From Spirochaetales bacterium (GTDB taxonomy: Bacteria > Spirochaetota > Spirochaetia > Treponematales > Treponemataceae), in contig QKAR01000145.1 in the NCBI GenBank assembly GCA_003246335.1, forward strand, positions 19,396 through 83,395: a stretch of 64,000 nucleotides of DNA, given 5' to 3'. The notes under the pieces were generated by a model. It saw only the letters and a list, made by a program, of their open reading frames with translations, did not search any database and was not told the origin of the DNA. A program made the position numbers and the translations under genes. Positions 1-10,133 of the stretch are shown here, one piece after another. Position 1 is the first letter of the stretch; each line of letters opens with the position of its first letter.

Positions 1-1862
1 GCGGGCTCTTGGGCGAGAAAGCCTTGCTCGAAATGGCTGGGGTAAAACATGGGGCATATGACGTCGACGTACCGGGATAGCAGCTCGACGTCCTGACCCG
101 TTCGGGCGCCGGTTCGATACCAGCCGTTGGCCCCGTAAATGTCGATCGAGATCGGAGCGTGGATTTCCTCCCGCGCGTACGCGAGGAACGACATGAGCGC
201 GCTTTCCTTGTCCATTCCGGCGTCCCTCCAGCGGTACGAGGCGTCGCCGAGGTTCGCCCCGTCGGTGGGGAATCGAATATAGTCAAACTGGATTTCGTCG
301 AAACCGCGAGCGATGAGCTCTTTCGCGATCGCGACGTTATATTCCCATACTTCCTCGCTGTACGGGTCAACCCACGCCTCGTCGTAATATTTTCTGTTCG
401 TCGTGTTCGCCGTTTCCGGGGCGCCCGACGCGCTCGGCTGCGGCGCGGTCGCCTCGCCGGAAGTCATCGTTTTCTGGGCGACTATCTCGTATCCCTTCCA
501 GGGCGCTTGGGCGGCGGCATCCCACACCGCGTAGCGGTCTCCTCCCCACGCGGCGAGCGAGCGATCCTTAAAGACGACGATTCGCGCGACGAGGTAAACG
601 CCGTTTTGCTTCGCCTTCGCGACGAACGGCTCGACCTGGATGCCTTTGCCCAGCCGCCCTTTTTTGAGCACGAGCGGGTCCTTCGCGTCGTAACGGAGTA
701 TGCCGTAATCGTCCTTCATGTCTATGACGAGGGAATTGAGCCCGTTTTTTCTGATGGTCGCCAAGTGGCCGTCGAAGCCCGCTTCCGTAACGGCTTGATG
801 GACGGGAACGTAGATTCCCTGACGCTGATTCGCGAGGGATGTATATGCGCCGGTTCTCCTGCCCGGGGTCAGGAGCCACAGTTCCGAAAGAGACAGCGCG
901 CCGCGACCGCCTGATCTAAACGGGGGAATCCACGCCGAGAGCGCGCCGCCGGGAACTTCGGCGAGCGGCGCGTTCCATGCGTTGACCTCCGTCGAGGCCC
1001 CGCCCGGGGCCATGAGGGCTGGTCCCGTCGACGAGGCGAATAGCTCTCGGATGCGGCCCGGTCCCGAGAAAAGGACGCGGCTTCCCGTGGCCGCGAGGCC
1101 CTCGACGGAGTCGAGATGGTCGGCTCCCGCCCAAATGGGAATGAATTTTTTCGCGGACCAGTCGAGGCGGTATATGCGCGGCATGAACGTTTGCGCGGCG
1201 TAGACGGCAATCGAGCCGCCCTCGCTCGCGACCGCGATGTCCGATACCTCGTCGGGCCACTTTATCGTCGGCACTTTTTCGAGTCCGTCGTTTAAGTCAA
1301 TCCACGCGCCCGAAACGTCCGGCTGTTTGTAGGAAACGCCGTAAATAGGATGCGACATGAGCACGGTGAGCCGTGGCGTCCCGGTCGCGTCGGGGAGGTC
1401 GAGGACGGCGACCGCCTTCGCTCCAGTCGTTGAGGCGTTGAGCCCAAGGCTTTTCCAGGATTTGCCCCCGTCCCGGGTGAGGTATATCGCATCTTTCGTG
1501 GCGGTGACGAGGATGAGCGGATTCTTCGGGTGGACCTCAAGGTCTTTGAGGTCCTGAGCCTCGCGGCTGAAGGTTTTCTGGCCGTTGTCGTAGGATTTAA
1601 TCACCTTCACCGGCAAGCCGTCGTTTTTTGGCTCAAACGAGGAAAGATCATCGCTCGACCAGATGCCGCCATCGGAAAGGAAAAACCAGGTTTTATCGGC
1701 CTTCACGATTTTTCGCACGTTCGGCTGATTCCATAGTTGGACGGGTTTTTGACCGTCGATATCGTAGAGCCCGGTCGAGGATCCCGCGAGAAAAGTCTCA
1801 CGGGCAAAAACCGTCGCGGTGCAAAGAAGACACGCCATAAGCGCGTGAATTGTTAATTTCAT
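1..1862 (-). CDS. Putative glycoside hydrolase (COG1306/DUF4015-like, TIM-barrel), 3' end truncated by window edge
   Basis: Reading the minus strand from ATG at 1862 gives MKLTIHALMACLLCTATVFARETFLAGSSTGLYD... continuing to ...FDEIQFDYIRFPTDG...ISIDIYGANGWYRTGARTGQDVELLSRYVDVICPMFYPSHFEQGFLAQEP with no stop to position 1. Signal peptide-like N-terminus. Not in the ORF track because the stop lies outside the window. Confidence 0.8.
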   Translation of the reverse strand, partial: MKLTIHALMACLLCTATVFARETFLAGSSTGLYDIDGQKPVQLWNQPNVRKIVKADKTWFFLSDGGIWSSDDLSSFEPKNDGLPVKVIKSYDNGQKTFSREAQDLKDLEVHPKNPLILVTATKDAIYLTRDGGKSWKSLGLNASTTGAKAVAVLDLPDATGTPRLTVLMSHPIYGVSYKQPDVSGAWIDLNDGLEKVPTIKWPDEVSDIAVASEGGSIAVYAAQTFMPRIYRLDWSAKKFIPIWAGADHLDSVEGLAATGSRVLFSGPGRIRELFASSTGPALMAPGGASTEVNAWNAPLAEVPGGALSAWIPPFRSGGRGALSLSELWLLTPGRRTGAYTSLANQRQGIYVPVHQAVTEAGFDGHLATIRKNGLNSLVIDMKDDYGILRYDAKDPLVLKKGRLGKGIQVEPFVAKAKQNGVYLVARIVVFKDRSLAAWGGDRYAVWDAAAQAPWKGYEIVAQKTMTSGEATAPQPSASGAPETANTTNRKYYDEAWVDPYSEEVWEYNVAIAKELIARGFDEIQFDYIRFPTDGANLGDASYRWRDAGMDKESALMSFLAYAREEIHAPISIDIYGANGWYRTGARTGQDVELLSRYVDVICPMFYPSHFEQGFLAQEP

Positions 1863-1944
1863 ATCTATTAAGACAATACCAGAAATGTCAGTATTGAAAA
1901 AGCGGGCGATGCAGAGTAATGTTGAGATTAACGGGAGACTAGCC

Positions 1945-3030
1945 ATGAGTAAATCGGTGACCAGAACGTTCGGGATTCTGACGTCCGGCGGAGACGCGCC
2001 GGGATTAAACGCCGCGATTCGGGGCGTATGCAGGACGGCGATGGACGTGTACGGCATGCGCGTCATCGGTTTTGAGCATGGCTATCGCGGGCTGATGGAA
2101 AACCGCTCGCGCGTGCTGCAGCCGGGAGAGCTTTCCGGCATTCTCGCCCGCGGCGGCACGATTTTGGGAACGTCCCGCGAAAAACCCTTTAAGGACAAAA
2201 ATTGGATCACGGACGCCGGCCCGAGCGCGGTCTCCGCGATTAAGGACGCGTATAAGGCGAACGGCCTCGATTGTCTCGTCGTCCTCGGCGGGAACGGCAC
2301 GAACACGACCGGGGCCCTGCTCGCGCGCGAGGGCTTAAACGTCATCGGCTTGCCGAAAACGATCGACAACGACATCGTCGAGACCGACATCACGTTCGGC
2401 TTCCATACTGCCCTGACCGTCGCGACCGACGCGATCGATCGACTGCATTCCACCGCCTCAAGCCATAATCGCGTGATGGTCATCGAGGTGATGGGTCATA
2501 AGGCCGGCTGGCTCAGCCTATATTCCGGCGTCGCCGGCGGCGGTGACGTCGTCCTTATCCCCGAGATTCCGTACGACATCAATTGCATCGCGCGGCATTT
2601 GGAGGAGCGGGCACTTAACGGCAAGACGTTCTCGATCGTGGTCGTCGCCGAAGGCGCTCTTTCCGTCGAGGAGTCGCTTCTCGACAAAAAAACGTTCAAG
2701 AAGCAGCGCGAGGCCATGTCGTCTTCCATCGGGTATCGCGTCGCGCGCGAGATCGAGGAAGAAACCGGCATTGAAAGCCGCGTGACCGTCCTCGGCTACC
2801 TGCAGCGCGGCGGCACTCCCGTCGCCTTCGATCGCGTGCTTGCCTCTCAATTCGGGACGGCCGCGGCCAACATGCTCGCCCTCGGGGACTATGGCAAGAT
2901 GGTCGCCCTCCAGGATAACGCGCTCGTGGGCGTGTCGCTCGAGAAAATCGCCAATAAGATTAAAACCGTTCCGATCGAGCATCGGATGATCGAGACCGCG
3001 CGCGACGTGGGAACCTGTCTCGGGGATTGA
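1945..3030 (+). CDS. pfkA: 6-phosphofructokinase (group III/PKTIDND-type)
   Basis: GGDAPGLNAAIRG, GGNGT, PKTIDND, MGHKAGW motifs. Start chosen at MSKSVTR (ORF track starts at 1885). Confidence 0.9.
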   Translation: MSKSVTRTFGILTSGGDAPGLNAAIRGVCRTAMDVYGMRVIGFEHGYRGLMENRSRVLQPGELSGILARGGTILGTSREKPFKDKNWITDAGPSAVSAIKDAYKANGLDCLVVLGGNGTNTTGALLAREGLNVIGLPKTIDNDIVETDITFGFHTALTVATDAIDRLHSTASSHNRVMVIEVMGHKAGWLSLYSGVAGGGDVVLIPEIPYDINCIARHLEERALNGKTFSIVVVAEGALSVEESLLDKKTFKKQREAMSSSIGYRVAREIEEETGIESRVTVLGYLQRGGTPVAFDRVLASQFGTAAANMLALGDYGKMVALQDNALVGVSLEKIANKIKTVPIEHRMIETARDVGTCLGD

Positions 3031-3056
3031 TTGCTCCGACGCGTCGGTCCGGCCGG

Positions 3057-5120
3057 TTAGACGGGAAGGGGAATCGGCTTAGAGATGCCGTATCCTTGCG
3101 CGTAGTCGACGCCGATTTCCCGGAGTTTCTGTATGATCGTCTCGTTTTCGGCGAACTCGCCGATCGTGCTTAAGCCAAGCACGCGGCACATGCTCGATAT
3201 GGCGAGCACCATCGTGTAATCGACGGCGTCGCGGTCCATGTTCCGGATGAAGCTTCCGTCGATTTTTAAGTAATCCACCGGCAGGTTTTTCAGGTAGTTG
3301 AACGATGAGAAGCCCGAGCCGAAATCGTCGAGGGCGAAAGTGAAGCCGCGCTCCTTGAGCACGTAGATAAAGCGCGACGCCGAGGTGAGGTTGAGTATGG
3401 CGCTCGTTTCCGTCACCTCGATGCAGAACTTCGACGTCGGTATCTCGAATTCGTCTGCCGCGTCGAGTATGTAGCCGATGATGCTTTCGTCCGCGAGGGA
3501 CGCCCCAGAAAGGTTTACGCAGAAAATGGAATCCGCGAGCGGATCGCCTGCCGCCTTCAGTTTCTTGTAGGCCTGAAAGCTGTTGCGGATGACCCAGCGG
3601 TCGATCGACGGCATCAGGTTGTATCGCTCGGCGATGGGGATGAACTCCCCGGGCTGTATGATGTTCCCGTTGCCCTCGACCATGCGGATCAGTATTTCGA
3701 GCTTCGTGTTTTTATTCGTCGGCCGCAGGGGCTTAATCGGCTGGTAATACAGGCGGAAATAGCCTTTCGTGAGCGCCTCGTGGATTTTTGAGATGCATTC
3801 GCTGATCGATATGCTCTCGAAGCCTCCCGATTTTTCGCGCGTGTATACCGAATACTTATTTCCCCCGGTTTCCTGGGCGACCGCGATCGTTTGGGTTCCC
3901 GCGATCATGACGTCGTGCTCGTTCTTGAACGATTGCTCAAGCACCACGATCGCGACGCTCGCGGAAATGGGGAAGGTTTTGCCGTTCCAATGGAAGGGCT
4001 CAGCGCGTATTTCCTCGATTAATTCCTTCGCGAGGGCGATCTCCTCGGTCATCGGGGAATCCGCTCCGTCCCCGACCCGGACGAACACGAAGTCGTCGCC
4101 GCCCGAGCGCGCGGCGTAGTCGCCTTGCCGGAGCTTGGCCCGGATGCGCGTGGCCGTCTCCTTGAGGAGCTGGTCGCCTGCCTGCGTGCCGCACGCGTCG
4201 TTGATGACGCTGAAGTGATCGATGTCCACGAAAATCGCGGTGGCTGAACCCGGCTGCTGCGACAGTTTCGCGAGCGTCGAGTTGATGCGCAAGGCGAGTT
4301 CGTTGCGGTTGAGTAAGCCGGTCAGCGCGTCGTGGCTCGTTTGGTATTTGAGGGTGTCGGTCATCTCGTGCAGTCGCGAGATGTCCTTGAACGAGATAAT
4401 GGTGTTTTTCTCGCCTTCCTTGTTGGAAATTTCCCGGTTAACGGTCATCTCCACGATGAAGGAATGTTGCCGCCAGTTCGAGAGTCGAAGATTCCGGGCC
4501 TTGAGCACCTTCATGTTGCTGCCCAGGAAAGGCATTTGGAAGGGGTCTCCCGAGTCCATGTTCGAGAGGGTGAATAGCTCCGCCGTCTTTTTCGCGCGGG
4601 CGGCCTCGTCGGAAATTTCGAGAATCTGCTCCGCCTCGGGATTCAAGAAAATAATCTCGCTGTCGTTTCCGACGACGAGGATGGCGTCGGTCGTCGAGTT
4701 GAGAATGGCCGAGAAAAGCTGTTCCTTTTCCTTTATTTTGCTGTCGGCGACGCTTTTGAACAGCGCCATCTCGAGCGTCGTCGCGAGGTCGCGCTCCTTA
4801 AAGGGTTTCAGGATGTATCCCAGCGGGTTCGCGGCCTTAGCGCGTTCTATCGTTTTTTTATCGGTGTAGGCGGTGAGGAAAATGACGGGGATGTCGAGCT
4901 CTTCGCGAATGCGCACGGCGACGTCGATTCCGTCGATCATGCCCTGGAGAACGATGTCCATGAGGACGAGATGGGGTCTTTGCTCGCGGATTCCCTGCAG
5001 GGCGAGTTCCCCTGACGCGGCGCTTCCGCAAACGACGTAGCCTAATCGCTCAAGCCTGCGTTGCAGGTCTATGGCGATGATTCGCTCGTCTTCTACGATG
5101 TAGATTCGCTCATTACTCAT
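3057..5120 (-). CDS. Response regulator with REC, PAS, GGDEF-like (GGDDF) and EAL domains
   Basis: REC N-terminus with VLMDIVLQG; PAS; SGGDDFVFVR; EAL domain with LEILIRM, CVNLSG, EVTET, LDDFGSG, LKIDG, YAQGY. Confidence 0.88.
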   Translation of the reverse strand: MSNERIYIVEDERIIAIDLQRRLERLGYVVCGSAASGELALQGIREQRPHLVLMDIVLQGMIDGIDVAVRIREELDIPVIFLTAYTDKKTIERAKAANPLGYILKPFKERDLATTLEMALFKSVADSKIKEKEQLFSAILNSTTDAILVVGNDSEIIFLNPEAEQILEISDEAARAKKTAELFTLSNMDSGDPFQMPFLGSNMKVLKARNLRLSNWRQHSFIVEMTVNREISNKEGEKNTIISFKDISRLHEMTDTLKYQTSHDALTGLLNRNELALRINSTLAKLSQQPGSATAIFVDIDHFSVINDACGTQAGDQLLKETATRIRAKLRQGDYAARSGGDDFVFVRVGDGADSPMTEEIALAKELIEEIRAEPFHWNGKTFPISASVAIVVLEQSFKNEHDVMIAGTQTIAVAQETGGNKYSVYTREKSGGFESISISECISKIHEALTKGYFRLYYQPIKPLRPTNKNTKLEILIRMVEGNGNIIQPGEFIPIAERYNLMPSIDRWVIRNSFQAYKKLKAAGDPLADSIFCVNLSGASLADESIIGYILDAADEFEIPTSKFCIEVTETSAILNLTSASRFIYVLKERGFTFALDDFGSGFSSFNYLKNLPVDYLKIDGSFIRNMDRDAVDYTMVLAISSMCRVLGLSTIGEFAENETIIQKLREIGVDYAQGYGISKPIPLPV

Positions 5121-5670
5121 GCTCGATATAGTCCATTATATCTTGTACGATTTCCTCAGGCATCCGTGCCAAGGTTTGTATCCGAACGTTCGCCATTGTA
5201 GCATATTTCGTCGATCTGCGGGAAAAAACTTCTTCGAACCGGGATTTGGGGTTTTCGCCTTGGAGAAATTTGGGAAAACGACCGTCTTTTTCGGCGCTTT
5301 CTAAAATACGCGCGTATAAAATGTCGATCGGGACGTCGAGGTAGATGATCGTCCCCTTTTTTTTGAGAATTTCGATAGCTTGGGGGTTATCGGCGAGACC
5401 GCCCCCCGTGGCGATTACGGAAGGATCGGTAGCCACGAGTCGCTCGCACGCCTCGATTTCCCTCTTCGCGAGAAGCTCGGCTCCTCCCTCGTCGTAGAGT
5501 TGTCGGGCGGATTTTCCGCAGTCGCGCTCAATGATCGCGTCGGTATCGAAGAAAACCCTTTCGAGTCGCTGCGCGAGGAGGGATCCGACGGTGCTTTTCC
5601 CCGCGTGTTTCATGCCGACGATTACGATGTGTTGTTGCTGTCCCACGGCGCCACTATACCTGAAAAACAA
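5113..5670 (-). CDS. aroK: Shikimate kinase family protein
   Basis: Walker A GMKHAGKST, DTDAIIE, ATGGGL motifs; overlaps start of the downstream REC-PAS-GGDEF-EAL gene by 8 bp. Confidence 0.85.
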   Translation of the reverse strand: MFFRYSGAVGQQQHIVIVGMKHAGKSTVGSLLAQRLERVFFDTDAIIERDCGKSARQLYDEGGAELLAKREIEACERLVATDPSVIATGGGLADNPQAIEILKKKGTIIYLDVPIDILYARILESAEKDGRFPKFLQGENPKSRFEEVFSRRSTKYATMANVRIQTLARMPEEIVQDIMDYIEHE

Positions 5671-5706
5671 CTTGTATTAAAGGGAAACCACCGCTATTCT
5701 AATTGC

Positions 5707-6384
5707 ATGACCATCGTCCTTGTCGTGCTCTTTTCGCTTTTGCCCCTATCCCTTTGCTTCGTCGCCCTCGCCCGCGCGCGGGTCGGTTCGCGCCGTCGAA
5801 TGCTTTTGGCCACGGTATTCGGCCTTGCCGCGCTCGCCGTCGCGTCCGTGGCGCAGGTGCTGCTTGACCCGGTCACGAAAACGATAACCGGCTTTCCCGG
5901 TATCCTTTTTTCGTCTTTCGTCGAGGCCGCGGCGATAGAGGAGCTTTCTAAACTGATTTTCGTTCTCCTCTTGTGCTCCATCCGGCCGTCCGACGGCCGT
6001 ACGCTGACGGCCCGCGAAATACTTTCCGGCGCGTTGCTGCTTGGTCTTTCTTTTTCCGGGTTCGAGACGCTTTCGTACGCCCTACGGAATCCTTCCGTCT
6101 TATGGCTTCGCGCGATAACCGCCCTTCCAGTGCATGTGTCGGTTTCGTTGATGGCCGGCGCCCTCGCCGCGTCTTTCATGGTCGGCTCTCCCGAGGTTAC
6201 CGGGTCAGGCGCCCTTCCCGCGCGCCGGGGACCGGCCCGCGCGTTCGCCGTAGCCGTCGCCTTGCATGGCGCCTATGACGCGGGCCTTTCCCTTTCCGGG
6301 GCATTTATCTCGCTATCGGCCGTCGCCATTTGCGTTCTCGCCGTAATGGCCCTGGGAGCCTGGAAAAAACCCGGTAACGAATGA
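5707..6384 (+). CDS. PrsW-family intramembrane metalloprotease-like protein
   Basis: Hydrophobic multi-TM protein with EAAAIEELSK, LHGAYDAG motifs; start at ATG 5707 preferred to the longer track ORF (5380), which runs antisense into aroK. Confidence 0.7.
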   Translation: MTIVLVVLFSLLPLSLCFVALARARVGSRRRMLLATVFGLAALAVASVAQVLLDPVTKTITGFPGILFSSFVEAAAIEELSKLIFVLLLCSIRPSDGRTLTAREILSGALLLGLSFSGFETLSYALRNPSVLWLRAITALPVHVSVSLMAGALAASFMVGSPEVTGSGALPARRGPARAFAVAVALHGAYDAGLSLSGAFISLSAVAICVLAVMALGAWKKPGNE

Positions 6385-7652
6385 TCGTTGATTATCGCAT
6401 TCTTTCCCTCTATGACGTCCCGGAGTTTCCCTTTCCCTCGAATTCCTGGGGGCTCGCCGTCGATATCGGCACGACGACCATCGTGCTTGCCCTGGTTGGG
6501 CCGGCGGGAGTCGGCGCGGTCGATTCGTTTTTGAACCCGCAGCGACTCTACGGAAAGGACGTGCTTTCGCGCGTTCGCGCCGCGACGATGGGTAAGGCGG
6601 ATCGGCTGCGCGAGCTTACGGTGAGCGCGCTTAGCGCGGGCATTAACCGGCTTATCGCGAGCGCTTCGGTCGATCCCTCCAAAATTTCGCGCGTGTCGAT
6701 CGCGGCGAATACCGTGATGTGCCATTTGCTGTTGGGCTTGCCCGTCGCGGGCCTCGGCGTCGCACCCTTTACGCCCGACCGCGTCGTTTTCGACCCGATT
6801 ACCTTAGCCGATTTGCTTCGCGGCTCGTCCGAGGCCATTCCGTCCTGGGCCGAGCGAGCTATCGTTCGCGTCGCGCCTGCCGTCGGCGCTTTCGTCGGCG
6901 GTGACGTGCTCGCGGGACTCGCCGCGTGCGAAATCGACGCCTTGGGCGAACCCATTTTGTTCGTCGATCTCGGCACGAACGCCGAGATGATCCTTTCCGT
7001 TTCTGGCTCTTTCAAATGCGCTTCGGCCGCAGCAGGACCAGCGTTCGAGGGAGGTTCCGTCTCTTGCGGCACGGGAAGCGTGCCGGGCGCCGTTTCTTCC
7101 GTGCGCCTCGAGGGTTCCCGTTTTTCCTACGATACGATCGGTAACGTGCGCCCTCCGGTGGGGATATGCGGTTCGGGTTTGCTGAGTTTTCTTTCGGCCT
7201 CGCTTGAGGCGGGCCTCGTCGGCCGAGACGGCTCGCTCGCGCCCGTGTGCGCGCAAAGCGGCGTGGTTTTGGACCCGAGCGCGGATATCCGGCTAACGGC
7301 CGAGGACGTGCGCGAGCTCCAGCTCGCGAAGGCGGCGATTCGCGCGGGGCTCGAAACTCTCCTTGAGTCTTCCGGCATTCCCGCGCGAGACGTCGCACGA
7401 ACGTACTTCGCCGGCGGTTTCGGTCGCTGGCTCGACGTGCCGAGCGCCCTTGATATCGGGCTCCTGCCGCCGGGGCTCGGAGACCGGGTCGTTCGCCCCG
7501 GGAACACCGCCCTCGCGGGTGCCGTGCGATGGGTGACGGACGAGTCCTTCGGCGACCGCCTCGTCGCGATAGCCTCTTCGGCCCAGACCGTCCAACTCGC
7601 CGACTCGCCCTCTTTCGCGCGTCGCTTCGTGGACGCCATGGAGTTTTCGTAA
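6381..7652 (+). CDS. ASKHA-domain (DUF4445/RACo-like) protein without N-terminal ferredoxin domain
   Basis: WGLAVDIGTTTIVLALVG, NPQRLYGKDVLSRVRAA, LFVDLGTNAEMILS, SAAAGPAFEGG, GICGSGLLSF, YFAGGFGRWLD: typical RACo ASKHA domain motifs. Confidence 0.8.
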   Translation: MIVDYRILSLYDVPEFPFPSNSWGLAVDIGTTTIVLALVGPAGVGAVDSFLNPQRLYGKDVLSRVRAATMGKADRLRELTVSALSAGINRLIASASVDPSKISRVSIAANTVMCHLLLGLPVAGLGVAPFTPDRVVFDPITLADLLRGSSEAIPSWAERAIVRVAPAVGAFVGGDVLAGLAACEIDALGEPILFVDLGTNAEMILSVSGSFKCASAAAGPAFEGGSVSCGTGSVPGAVSSVRLEGSRFSYDTIGNVRPPVGICGSGLLSFLSASLEAGLVGRDGSLAPVCAQSGVVLDPSADIRLTAEDVRELQLAKAAIRAGLETLLESSGIPARDVARTYFAGGFGRWLDVPSALDIGLLPPGLGDRVVRPGNTALAGAVRWVTDESFGDRLVAIASSAQTVQLADSPSFARRFVDAMEFS

Positions 7653-7656
7653 CGCG

Positions 7657-8649
7657 ATGGCGAATCGACGGTCTACGGCGCTTTTCGTTTCCCTTCTCGC
7701 GGTTTCTGCCCTCCTACTCGGCGCGTCGACGTTTTTCGTGGTTCGCGTGAGCGCGACCGCGTCCGCCGTCGCGCGCGCGCGTTCGGGAGCGCGCTATTCG
7801 TGGCGATTGGCCTTGATCGGGCAGCGCACCGACTCGCCCTTTTGGCGGGAGGTCTACGCGGGCGCCCAGGAAGCGGGCGAGGCGCGCGGCGCTGTCGTTG
7901 AGTTCATCGGCCCCTCGTCGGACGCCGACTCGCGCACTACCGACGAGTACTTGAGCTACGCCGTCGCGACGCGGGCAGACGGCATTCTCGCCTATATCTC
8001 GGACGAGGCCGCGACGGGCTTGGCCCTTGGCCGCGCCCGGGACGGCGGCATTCCGGTCGTGGCGCTCGAGAACGATACCGCGCGCGGGGATCGGCAATCA
8101 TTCGTCGGCGTTTCGGGCTTCGAGCTCGGGAAAAAAATCGGCTCGCTCGTCGATTCGCCTCCCCATCGTCAGGGCGACGTGCTCGTCCTCCTGAACCCGG
8201 GAACGATGAAGTCATCCGAAAACGTCATGATGTCGGGATTGTTCGAGGTCGCGTCTTCCGTCCGGCGCATCAAGGTCGTTTCGTCGAGCCTGACCGGCTC
8301 CTCGGGGGAAAACCCCGACGAAAGGCTTCGCTCACTCGTCCTCAACGATCGGAACCTTTCCACCGTCGTGTGCCTTTCCGTCGAGGACACGATGCGGGCC
8401 GTGCAGGCCATTATAGAGTTAAATCGCGGGGACTCAATATCGGTAATCGCCTTTCGCGAAAGCCCTGACGTCCTCGAGTACGTGCGCAAGGGCCTCGTCT
8501 CGGAAGTCATCGCGATCGACGCGCGGCAAATGGGGCGTAAGGCCGTGGAGTCTATGCTCGAATTCCTCGAGACCGGCAACTCAAACGACTACGTCATCAC
8601 CGACATGCGCGTCGTCACGGCGGAAACGCTCGCGGGAGGCTCGCCGTGA
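7657..8649 (+). CDS. Periplasmic sugar-binding (Peripla_BP_4) domain protein, XylFII-like sensor partner
   Basis: N-terminal TM/signal then RLALIGQRTDSPFWREVYAGAQEAG; adjacent and overlapping LytS-type kinase. Confidence 0.75.
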   Translation: MANRRSTALFVSLLAVSALLLGASTFFVVRVSATASAVARARSGARYSWRLALIGQRTDSPFWREVYAGAQEAGEARGAVVEFIGPSSDADSRTTDEYLSYAVATRADGILAYISDEAATGLALGRARDGGIPVVALENDTARGDRQSFVGVSGFELGKKIGSLVDSPPHRQGDVLVLLNPGTMKSSENVMMSGLFEVASSVRRIKVVSSSLTGSSGENPDERLRSLVLNDRNLSTVVCLSVEDTMRAVQAIIELNRGDSISVIAFRESPDVLEYVRKGLVSEVIAIDARQMGRKAVESMLEFLETGNSNDYVITDMRVVTAETLAGGSP

Positions 8650-10133
8650 GAATTTCTCTTCGGAGCTCGAGCATACGCGATCGGCTACTGCACTCGTTTT
8701 TCCTCACCGCGGCACTCATGTGCATGGTCGTTCTCTACAGTTTCGTGTGCATCAACTCGGTCGCCCTGTCGATAACCAACGCGTACCGAACGAATAGCGC
8801 TCTCGCCGAGTTTAAGTCCGCCCTTTCCGAGGTCGAGAGCAATATGGAAAAATACGTCGCGTTCAAGACGTTTAACGACATCGAGGCGTATTACTCGAGC
8901 AGGGGACGGCTCGACTCGCTGGCGGTCGACTTCAACACGACGCTGTCGCCCGACGAGATATTGCTCAAGGAATATAAGGTAAAGAAACTCATGGAGAGCT
9001 TTTTGGAATGCGCGGATAAGGCCATTTACGCGCGACGGGGCAACAACGTCGATTCGTACGTGACGAGCTATCGGGACGCGCTGCGCGTGTACGGCTACCT
9101 TTCGGACTCGGTGAACGAGCTGAACGCGCTCTACTTCCAGCGGAATATCAGGGGATATACCTCGATCATTCACGACATGAAGCTGATCGAGTTTCTCAGC
9201 GTGCTCCTGCTCGCGACGGTCGTCGGCGTTAACTTCTTTCTCGCCTACATCCTCATCAACCGCATCACGAGCCCTCTTATGGAGCTTTCCCGCGTCGCGA
9301 ACGAGCTCGCCTCGGGGAATTTCGACGTCGACCTGATCGGCATCGAGTCTGGCAACGAGGTCGGCAACATATGCCGCGCGTTCGACCGCATGACGGTCAG
9401 CATTCGCGAGTACATCGAGACGATCCGCAGCAAGGCCCAGGTCGAGAGCCGCCTTCGCCAGCAGGAGCTCGAGACGCGCGAGCTTTATAAGGACGCCCAG
9501 CTTAAGACGCTTCAGGCGCAGATCAACCCGCACTTCCTTTTTAACACGCTGAACGCGGGAGCCCAATTGGCGATGATGGAAGGAGCCGACGACACCTGCA
9601 CGTTCATCGAGAAGACGGCCGATTTTTTCCGCTATAACATCCAAAACATGGATAAGGAAGTGTTCCTTTCCGACGAAATAGAGCTCGTCGACAACTATAT
9701 GTACATCATGCGCGTCCGCTTCGCCGACCGGGTTCGCTACGAGAAGGACATCCGTTGCGACGATCTCAAGGTCCGCATGCCGAGCATGGTCCTGCAGCCG
9801 CTCGTGGAAAATTCAATCAAGCACGGGATCGGCGACATGAAATCGGGCGGCACGATTTCGTTGCGCGTCTTCCGGGATGGTGGTATCCTGAACGTCGAGA
9901 TCGCGGACAACGGCGTCGGCATGGACGCCGAAAAGCGCGGCCGGCTTTTGCACGGCGCGTATTTTTACGAGGATAACTCGGTTGACCGGTCAAAAACCCC
10001 GTCCGTCGGCATCGGCATGATTAACGTCATTACGCGCCTGCGCATGTTTTTCGACGACAATCGAATATTTGACATACGGCCGAACGATCCCGAACCGGGG
10101 ACGACTTTCGCCATAAGGATTCGAGATGTATAG
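8646..10133 (+). CDS. Sensor histidine kinase, LytS/YesM family with HAMP
   Basis: Two TM segments, HAMP, QINPHFLFNTLN phosphoacceptor box, ENSIKHGIG N-box. Confidence 0.92.
   Translation: MRISLRSSSIRDRLLHSFFLTAALMCMVVLYSFVCINSVALSITNAYRTNSALAEFKSALSEVESNMEKYVAFKTFNDIEAYYSSRGRLDSLAVDFNTTLSPDEILLKEYKVKKLMESFLECADKAIYARRGNNVDSYVTSYRDALRVYGYLSDSVNELNALYFQRNIRGYTSIIHDMKLIEFLSVLLLATVVGVNFFLAYILINRITSPLMELSRVANELASGNFDVDLIGIESGNEVGNICRAFDRMTVSIREYIETIRSKAQVESRLRQQELETRELYKDAQLKTLQAQINPHFLFNTLNAGAQLAMMEGADDTCTFIEKTADFFRYNIQNMDKEVFLSDEIELVDNYMYIMRVRFADRVRYEKDIRCDDLKVRMPSMVLQPLVENSIKHGIGDMKSGGTISLRVFRDGGILNVEIADNGVGMDAEKRGRLLHGAYFYEDNSVDRSKTPSVGIGMINVITRLRMFFDDNRIFDIRPNDPEPGTTFAIRIRDV

Noticed and set aside
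159-914. 251-aa plus-strand ORF at window start
   Set aside because: Antisense to the continuous minus-strand glycoside hydrolase-like gene, which has a signal peptide and domain motifs.
1945-3030. GGNGT in place of GGDGS in phosphofructokinase as a novel active site
   Set aside because: GGNGT with PKTIDND occurs in a known PFK subfamily as far as I recall; not convincing as new without alignment.
3057-5120. Degenerate GGDDF/EIL motifs suggesting an inactive c-di-GMP protein
   Set aside because: The EAL-domain catalytic residues (E, N, E, DD, K, E, Q) appear present and GGDDF is a mild change; inactivity cannot be claimed.
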